Assembly (NCBI GenBank): GCA_028532985.1
Contig: JANCIK010000002.1
Location: 2,480,001 to 2,544,000, forward strand
Length of the DNA: 64,000 bases
Origin: Stropharia rugosoannulata
Lineage: Eukaryota > Basidiomycota > Agaricomycetes > Agaricales > Strophariaceae
Reading direction: 5' to 3'
The stretch's first letter is position 1; the number at the start of each line of letters is the position of its first letter. The translations under genes were made by a program, and so were the position numbers. Below the pieces are notes generated by a model. That model was not told where the DNA came from. It did no database searches and worked only from the letters and a program-made list of their open reading frames with translations. This document shows positions 57,727 to 64,000 of this stretch, one piece after another.

Positions 57727-59966
57727 TTAGAGTTGATAAAAGTCTTTGACGACAGCCGCGAAAATGTCAACCGCTCTCTTCAAATCGGTATACTAAAATG
57801 TTGCACACTGTCAGCGGACAATCTGAACAAGATCAGTGACTGTTGAACATACTTCGGCATTACTGAAGCTTAATCGATAGTGACCTGGTCCATTGGGAGA
57901 TTTATTTGCACCTCTGGCGGAAAACATTTCTCCTGTCTCGTAGTCAGTCTTCGCACCCGCGCGGGTACATGTCTGGTTTGTACCTGGTCCTATGAGCAGC
58001 CCAGCTTCTGCCAATGCGATCCAGAATTTCATTTCCAACGCCTCTTGGCTAAATGCTTCAATCTTGGGATGGCTGGCGAAATCAAATTGAATCTACAGTC
58101 TAGGTTTCAGAAAAAAACTTAGTGCACTAAGTATGATAGCAACGTGCCCAGATAAACATCCCGGATGAGGGAGGCACAAAGGAGAAGAGCGCATCTCTGT
58201 GTTGACTCTTCTCCTTATTGTACCAATTTGATGGGCCTTTCCACGAGAAATAATATCTCTCGCTGAGAATGTCAGTGACGTCTTGTAGTTCTGGAACCAC
58301 TTCCACATGGAATTTGTTTACGAAGCAGTCCACAAGGAAATCGCGACGCTGTGTGTACTGAGCACGTAAGCCTAGATGACAATAAAAAGTTTACTAATAA
58401 TCCCGCCGGTGATACTTCCAGCATACCTTTAAGCCATCTTAAGTATCCCGTAGCTTTCCATTCTAATAGCAACTGGGTTATAATGGACTATAATTGATAG
58501 TTAACGAGGGAATGCAAACCAGAGTAATTTAGAGGTACCTGGCAGAACCCGGAAGGTTGTTGAGTAGAAGTTTCGGCTTGTCGTTCCAATCTTTCAGCAA
58601 AGAGGGGGTTACAAGTGAACCAGCCCAATCGGCTCCCGGGAGCAATCGTCTGCGCGGTTTAAATGTCCAGTAGTAATTTATTCCATTTTAAGTGCCGACT
58701 GACCTTGGAAAATGTATCCAATCGGATAACCCGGCCTTGATAATCAACACTAAAAATACCAGATTAATGTCAGAGACAGGGAATTGGAAGTGACCTACGA
58801 TAGGAAGCTAGGGACCAGAGATTTAAGATATTCCTCGTCACTTATTTCTGCACGGCGCTTGAATGCCGTGCGGTGTACAGGAAGCTCATATTTCCCTTCT
58901 TGAAGAAAATAATAAGGGTCATCTTCTACAATTATAACATCTGGAGATGAGGGGTGGGTTGATTGAAAGCCAAGAAAGGATTCGATAACAAAGTAATACC
59001 GTATTCTATGCAGATATCGTAAATATCTTTTTTACGTTGTAAATGCATGATCTGAACAGAAATTATTGAGCTTCTAAAGATAAAAATTTGTTCGAGAGCC
59101 TCTCACCGCTCCTGTCGGATTTTGACCAATAGGTACTATGTACATAACATGAGGGCTGCAAAACACACTGAGATAAGCAATTTAGAAAGACTATTCAACC
59201 TACATACCGTGGCATCCCACGGGCTTGGGCATCCCAGGACGACAAAAGATGACGAAGTGAAACGCTACTCATCCCTTCCGCGTCCATTCCAACAGGAACA
59301 GGGCTGATATTGTGCGGTTTCATCGTCGAAATGGCGGATGGGTAGGTCCATTCGCTCACCAGAATGCCCTCACCTGGATTGCACAGAGTCATGACTGCTT
59401 TGCTCCAACCATCCGTGTTCCCATCGTGCAAGATGGTTGTGAAATTTGCATAAGCAGGCCTATAAACAGTCTTGGAGAATTCAGAAACGATCTTCTGCAG
59501 TTGCGGCAGCCCTTTGGCTAAACCGTATTGTAGCGCAACTGACAGATTAATATCGTCTGGATTGTCAGAATATTTGGGGACGCTAATAGGCATGATAGCT
59601 TCTTTAGATCCAGATAATAAGTTCCAAAACCATGCAAGGCCACCCTTAGAAGATTGGGATGCATGGGCATGAACAGGGAACGTTTCGGGGACAAGTGCAT
59701 CAGCACCAAGTTTATCGAATGGGAAGTACGAAGGGTGCGGTAAGCCTGATAATCGCATAAAGGCATTTGGAGGTCATTTGGAGAGTGTCGTAAGAGCATG
59801 AACGCTTACCTCCAGCTAGACTCAGTATTCCTGGCTTCCCCCAGTATTTCTGCAAATCTTTCAAGGGAGACAACAGTCGATTCTTGGAGAGAGCAGATAA
59901 GTGATGCGACAAATCTATTGCGTCAGGCAAAGCATTCTGTGAATATCTGAGTTTCTCGAGAGACAT
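57727..59966 (-). CDS. ARO8: Aromatic amino acid / 2-aminoadipate aminotransferase, Aro8-like
   Basis: PLP fold-type I aminotransferase. The first ATG in frame is at 59966 (MSLEKLRYSQNALPDAIDLS). The reading stays open upstream (LHLPALPPQERPI) to an acceptor near 60008, so a short 5' exon is likely and the true start may lie near 60130. Motifs: KYWGKPGILSLAGG, LPHPSYFPFDKLGADALVPE, LQYGLAKGLPQLQKIVSEFS, LCNPGEGILVSEWTYPSAIS, HVMYIVPIGQNPTGA, VIIVEDDPYYFLQEGKYELP, and the PLP-lysine region VIRLDTFSKTIAPGSRLGWF. Then WKATGYLRWLKG, LRAQYTQRRDFLVDCFVNKF and PPSSGMFIWARCY. The last exon (YTDLKRAVDIFAAVVKDFYQ) follows an intron after LSFSNAE. Roles include Phe/Tyr transamination and lysine synthesis. 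Confidence 0.93.
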
Positions 59967-61288
59967 AATTGGGCGTTCTTGGGGTGGCAAGGCTGGCAAG
60001 TGTAACCTGGGAGTGGTTTAGAAAAGTACAGACTGAGAAACGGATTGCCGGAAAGTGCGACGGTGTTTTACACAGACTATACAATGGTCTCACGATAAGA
60101 CCATATGTAGTTGTCCAGCTGCGCCAGTCCCATCTGCAGTAATGTTCAGCTGTTATCTCTGACGAATGGGAGTTGACACAGAAAAAAAACATAAAGATTT
60201 GTAATGAGTTACACGGCGGGCCGAACGGACTAGACATTGACTCATGATGGCCAGAGAACATATATTTAGGTCGCCAAATGGTTGTCAGAGGTCGCCTGAG
60301 CAAGGGATGGGGAGTACTAATGACCTGTGGCCAGATTTTGGTGGTTGAGAGGAAGGAAGAGCGGGCGGCTCTGTGGAGCAATTAGACCTGATTTAAATAG
60401 TGTTTAGTTAGGCAGACCTCAATCTCATCATCAATTGCGTGATCTGCGTGCTTGGACGCGTTTACATTAAATGAATGAAGTAATACTATGTATAGGCCAT
60501 ACATAGCTGCAAAGCATAACAACTAAGCCCAGAAGTACGTTATGTGAACATCCCCTGCAACGCGCTGAGCCAAACTTCGCTTGCTCGTTACTTCGCTTAT
60601 TGCTAGGATGTGGAATAATGTCATCTAAGGACAAGAAATTGGCCCTGTTAAAAGTTAGACGAGACACTTAATTCGATGGCCTTGGTTCTACCTCAAAGGA
60701 AAGCATTCTCCATTCTAACAAGAAGCGCGATGGACGCAAACATGCGAAGGTCGCCTGAACGCTGGCAGGTGTGCAGATGCCTGTCAGAAGAAAAATTGAG
60801 ATGATGAACGAACAGTTGTATGAAATAACACCGACCACTGGGAGATTTAGTTGGAGAGGATTCTAGAAGACTGCAGTATGCGCCCGTCTGCTTTTATAGT
60901 GGAGTCGCAGACATTGCCACATAAAGACAATTGTGGGGTTATCATTCTTCATCGGTCAATCAATAGAGTTGAAAGAATATTGGAATCGATAAGAGGACTG
61001 GCGAACTGATCGTGCCATGAGGATCTTGGTCGGCTGAGGATGGAGAACGGTGTGCGTCCAGGAATAGCCTGCATATCATGTAAGCATCCCCCTAGGGCAG
61101 GTCTTTGACAGATCTCTGTTGCCAGATCAACCACGGTCATGCATACAATTCATTCGCCGTTTTGCTTTTACCAAAACCTTGTCTTCGTCATCCAGTGGAG
61201 GCAGAGTCGTAAGTGGTTAGTTGGAAGCGGGAGAGGTGAGTTCAGCCCGTGATTATCGTTTGCATACATGTTTTGAATTCAATGCAGA
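59967..61288. other. 1.3-kb region between ARO8-like and CCHC genes
   Basis: Divergent promoter space, probably including a 5' exon of the aminotransferase gene near 60100-60140 (a candidate ATG reads MGLAQLDNYI in the right phase). The rest, 60400-61280, has no supported coding sequence, repeat or RNA gene. Confidence 0.35.
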
Positions 61289-62107
61289 ATGGCATACCAA
61301 TTTTCGAGGAAAGGTTGTTTCAAATGCGGCAATCGTGAGTAGTGCTGTTAATCTTCTTGAGCATGGTTTCAATTTCAAGTAATAGTTGGCCACATTGCCG
61401 AGAATTGCTCTTCTGAGCAGCGCCTGTGCTACAATTGCAGGCAGCCGGGCCACGAATCTTCCGCCTGTCCATCTCCGCGGACCGTCGCTGCGAAACAATG
61501 CTACTCTTGTGGGGGAGTGGGCCACATTCAAGGTCAGCATACCTTGTTCAACCACCGTGGCATTTAGTCATAGAGCTTTCAGCTGAATGTCCCAGTCTGA
61601 GGGTCCAGCAGCAGGGCGCTAATCAAAAGTGCTATGTGAGGACTCTCCTATTTTGATTTCTGGCTGCGGTGTTGATAATTTTTGACAGAACTGCGGCCGG
61701 TTCGGGCACTTCGCTCGCAATTGCCAAAACGCTCCCGGCGTGGGAGGTCCTGGCTTCGCATCACGCGTACCTCCTCCCGGACGTGCTTTGAACACTTCTA
61801 CTTTACCACCTGTGAAGTGCTACCGATGCGGCGGACCTAACCATCTTGCCAGGTACAAAGACTGCCTCTTGATTGAGGCGTTTCGCTAAACCTTTTCTTC
61901 AGGGATTGTCTCGCTGCTCCCGGAACAACCTATAACGACGGTTCTATTCCAACTGGACCAGCAGCAAACGTCAACAAAAATAAGACCTGTTACAAGTGCC
62001 AACAGGAAGGCCACGTTCGTGTCTTTCATCTCTTAGGTGACTGGAAATGCTAACCACTTCAACAGATTGCCCGCGAGTGCCCTGAAGTCGCTGAGTTCTT
62101 GGGCTAA
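61289..62107 (+). CDS. GIS2: CCHC zinc-knuckle nucleic-acid-binding protein (Gis2/CNBP/Byr3 type)
   Basis: Single-strand nucleic-acid-binding protein; yeast Gis2 and human CNBP act in mRNA translation and stress granules. The start at 61289 gives MAYQFSRK and then six C-x2-C-x4-H-x4-C knuckles: [75 protein letters not shown] and [15 protein letters not shown]. Several knuckles are split by introns. A Gly/Pro-rich linker with [12 protein letters not shown] lies between knuckles 4 and 5. It ends PEVAEFLG. Length is about 200 residues. Gis2 has seven knuckles; six is within the range for fungal homologs. Confidence 0.93.
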
Positions 62108-62417
62108 GTTATAGACACGTTGCTTATGTTGCTTATTAGCCTGCTATCCATCAAATTGTTCTCTGTATTTTTGCTCAGTATCGATTTATGCATAAGTTAT
62201 GTTACGCTTGCAACCGTCCTGGATGCAGATTTGTATATTCGAGAATATGCATGCGTACATGTAAGTGTGTAAACTTTGCAATTATGTTCATGCATAGTCA
62301 ATTGTAATTTGTTGAATTGCAATACTACTCGTCTTGACACGATCAAAAATGGCAAACGCGTGGCGGCGTGGGACTGCCCTTGCAGCGCGTAATTTCCAAG
62401 AGAAAACATCTTGAGCA
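62108..62417. promoter_or_regulatory. Intergenic region upstream of COQ10
   Basis: 310 bp containing the 3' end of the CCHC gene and the promoter of COQ10. No coding sequence supported. Confidence 0.4.
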
Positions 62418-63138
62418 ATGTTGCTTTCCCGCGCAAGATTCCAGCCAATTCGCCCTCTCACTAAGGCTTTGCATCGGACGCTTTTTTCTCTAAATAGTCT
62501 TCCGTCTCTTCCCGGTTTCACATCCCAACCACAAACGTTTAAAGAGAAACGGCTACTTCCGTGACCACCCTTCTTAAACGGGTTCCTCCAGCGACTAACC
62601 GTTGTCCTATTTCCAACAGGTACACACCAAAGGAGCTGTATGCCGTCGTAGCTGATGTAGCCTCTTATTCGAAATTCATCCCTTTCTGCATCGGCTCACG
62701 GATAGATGCTGGTGCTATAAAGAAGGCTATGCAAGAGAAGACTGTTGTGGATGCTGAACTCACAGTCGGCTTCATGAATCTCAAGGAAAGCTATGTTAGC
62801 AAAGTTACTTGCATTCCCCATGTATCTGTGCAGGTACCTCCTGATGGATGTTCTGTATCGCCTCGTCGTCTAATAGCTTTTCTCAGGCAGACGCATCATC
62901 CGCCACGCCGTTGTTCAAGACGTTGTCGACTACTTGGACATTTCAAAGCGCTGCGTCACCAGACTCCGAACCAGGTCCTTCGGCTGACATACCTGGACCG
63001 ACATGGGTCAAATTTGACCTGACTTATGAATTCGCGAATCCTCTTCATGCCGGTGTAACCGCAACTTTCTTTGGCCAAGTATCAGGAATGGCAATCGAGG
63101 CTTTCGAAAAGCGGTGTCGCGAGGTATACAAACGCTGA
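62418..63138 (+). CDS. COQ10: Coenzyme Q-binding protein Coq10 (START-domain), mitochondrial
   Basis: Polyketide-cyclase/START-like lipid-binding protein that chaperones ubiquinone in the inner membrane. Exon 1 (ATG at 62418) encodes MLLSRARFQPIRPLTKALHR and TLFSLNSLP, an Arg/Ser-rich mitochondrial leader, up to KEKRLLP. A short intron (GTGACC...CAACAG) leads to YTPKELYAVVADVASYSKFI and PFCIGSRI, the family hallmark. Then VVDAELTVGFMNLKESYVSK and, after another intron, SSATPLFKTLSTTWTFQSAA, TWVKFDLTYEFANPLHAGVT, TFFGQVSGMAIEAFEKRCRE and VYKR. Length is about 190 residues with no missing part. The intron donor at about 62562 creates an apparent stop (TGA) if read through. Confidence 0.95.
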
Positions 63139-63466
63139 CGTATAGCATAATCTAATACTATTCTAGTGGTGCACATATACACTGGCAGCTACATTTTAGA
63201 CGTTCTTGTGGAAAATACAAACACATAACGACTGCATAATCGTTTCGTTGAGCTTTCATTTAACCCAAATTTCTGTTAAAGGGAATTTAATTTGTTCTCA
63301 AGACCTAAAATCACTGCAGCCCATTTTTGTTAGCTAAGATACCTTGCTTCTATCCTACGATGGTCTCTAAACTCTTCTTGTTCCATCAAGTTTATAAGAG
63401 TACACATGATACAAAATTTCCAATACAATCACACATTTGTGTTGATCCGAATGCAAACGAACCTTG
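63139..63466. other. Convergent 3' region, COQ10 / GST-like gene
   Basis: 328 bp between two gene ends, AT-rich, with no coding sequence supported. Confidence 0.4.
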
Positions 63467-64000
63467 CTAGAGTTTAGAAGACTGCACAGACTTGATAGAA
63501 AAGCCGAGACGAGGGAAGTGACAACGGACAAGACCTTCTGTGCCTGTCACTTCCAAGGTTATTTCTTCGCGACTAAGAGCAACGAGTTTTCCCGTCGTTG
63601 GATAGTTACGTCCTAGGAAAGATAATCGAAGAAACAACGTTTAGGTGTGCTCATATATCTTCATGAACCACTGACCTGTATCCTCAGGAGCCACCTCTAC
63701 AAGATCACCAACTGATATCGCAAGGCGCGCAGCTTCAGTAGCATCAAAGCCTACAACATCATATGGTTCGTATCCTGAGGAAATCACTTTCTTGGCCGCC
63801 TCAAACCCTTCAACCACTGTTACACTGTTTTTGGAGACGCGGTCTTCAAGAAGTTTAGAGAGCCTTTCAATCCACTGCAACAACATCAAAGAACGTAAGC
63901 TCTCGGAATATAATATGGCCGAAGGAGACCACTGGCTTACTGCGTTAATGTTAGGGTTTAGGGTCTGATCGAAAAGAGCCTGATTCTCTGGCATAGATTT
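63467..64000 (-). CDS. GST-like protein of fungal family (5' part outside window)
   Basis: Only the C-terminal part is present. Readable exons give FDQTLNPNINAVSQ, then WIERLSKLLEDRVSKNSVTV, VEGFEAAKKVISSGYEPYDV and VGFDATEAARLAISVGDLVE, followed by VAPEDTG. The last exon gives RNYPTTGKLVALSREEITLE and TEGLVRCHFPRLGFSIKSVQ, ending SSKL at 63467. The helical region plus the C-terminal beta segment (GDLVxVAPEDTG...LVRCHFPRLGF) resembles a fungal glutathione-S-transferase-like family whose N-terminal thioredoxin domain would lie beyond 64000. The catalytic part is not visible, so activity cannot be judged. Confidence 0.7.

Noticed and set aside
60325..60381. Apparent mitochondrial leader LHRAARSSFLSTTKIWP upstream of the ARO8-like gene
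   Set aside because: The first codon is TTG, there is no ATG in frame, and the phase does not match the next exon.
1..64000. Search for tRNA, rRNA, riboswitch, CRISPR and secondary-metabolite cluster
   Set aside because: No cloverleaf, rRNA core or repeat-spacer array was seen; the single P450 and aminotransferases are scattered among housekeeping genes without a backbone synthase.

Overview
This is fungal nuclear DNA, almost certainly from an agaricomycete mushroom-type basidiomycete. Genes are dense (about 27 in 64 kb), on both strands, and cut by many 45-70 nt introns with GT..AG ends. The protein set includes lineage-typical families: a DUF6534-type membrane protein, a WW-like N-terminus fused to membrane helices, and a HerA-like P-loop ATPase. 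There is no operon logic, no CRISPR array and no rRNA or tRNA that I could recognise. Neighbours are arranged as divergent or convergent pairs.

Left part (1-20.7 kb): sulfite reductase flavoprotein (MET10 type, cut by the window edge), an 81-bp fold-back element, uracil phosphoribosyltransferase, the rRNA methyltransferase Rrp8, a HerA-like ATPase, a DUF952 protein, an agaricomycete membrane protein, nucleoporin Nsp1, the spliceosomal DEAD-box helicase Prp5, a PI31 proteasome regulator and an unrecognised acidic coiled protein.

Middle (20.7-44 kb): a large multidomain protein joining EEFxYP motifs, ankyrin repeats, a dysferlin-type domain, FYVE, C2HC and RING; a ferric reductase; a BNA3-like kynurenine aminotransferase; an Slh1/ASCC3-like tandem helicase; succinyl-CoA:3-ketoacid CoA transferase; an old-yellow-enzyme-type oxidoreductase; uroporphyrinogen decarboxylase; and Shg1 of the Set1 complex.

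Right part (44-64 kb): a cytochrome P450, the DUF6534-type protein, a 2-kb stretch without genes that ends in a 611-bp inverted-repeat element, Rtp1/TANGO6, TRAPPC2L, deoxyhypusine synthase, an Aro8-type aminotransferase, a six-knuckle CCHC protein (Gis2/CNBP), Coq10 and the end of a GST-like gene.

Most of this is housekeeping. The points most worth checking are: (a) the ankyrin-dysferlin-FYVE-C2HC-RING protein, whose PI3P-binding motif appears to need a 3-nt microexon; (b) an 11-nt P450 microexon that carries the heme-ligand cysteine behind a GC-AG intron, with two further GC-AG introns in NSP1 and PI31; and (c) a new-looking inverted-repeat element family with 9-bp target duplications, one copy of which sits 22 bp upstream of the RTP1 start codon. 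Gene models were built by eye from splice signals and protein family patterns, so exon borders not explicitly given are approximate.
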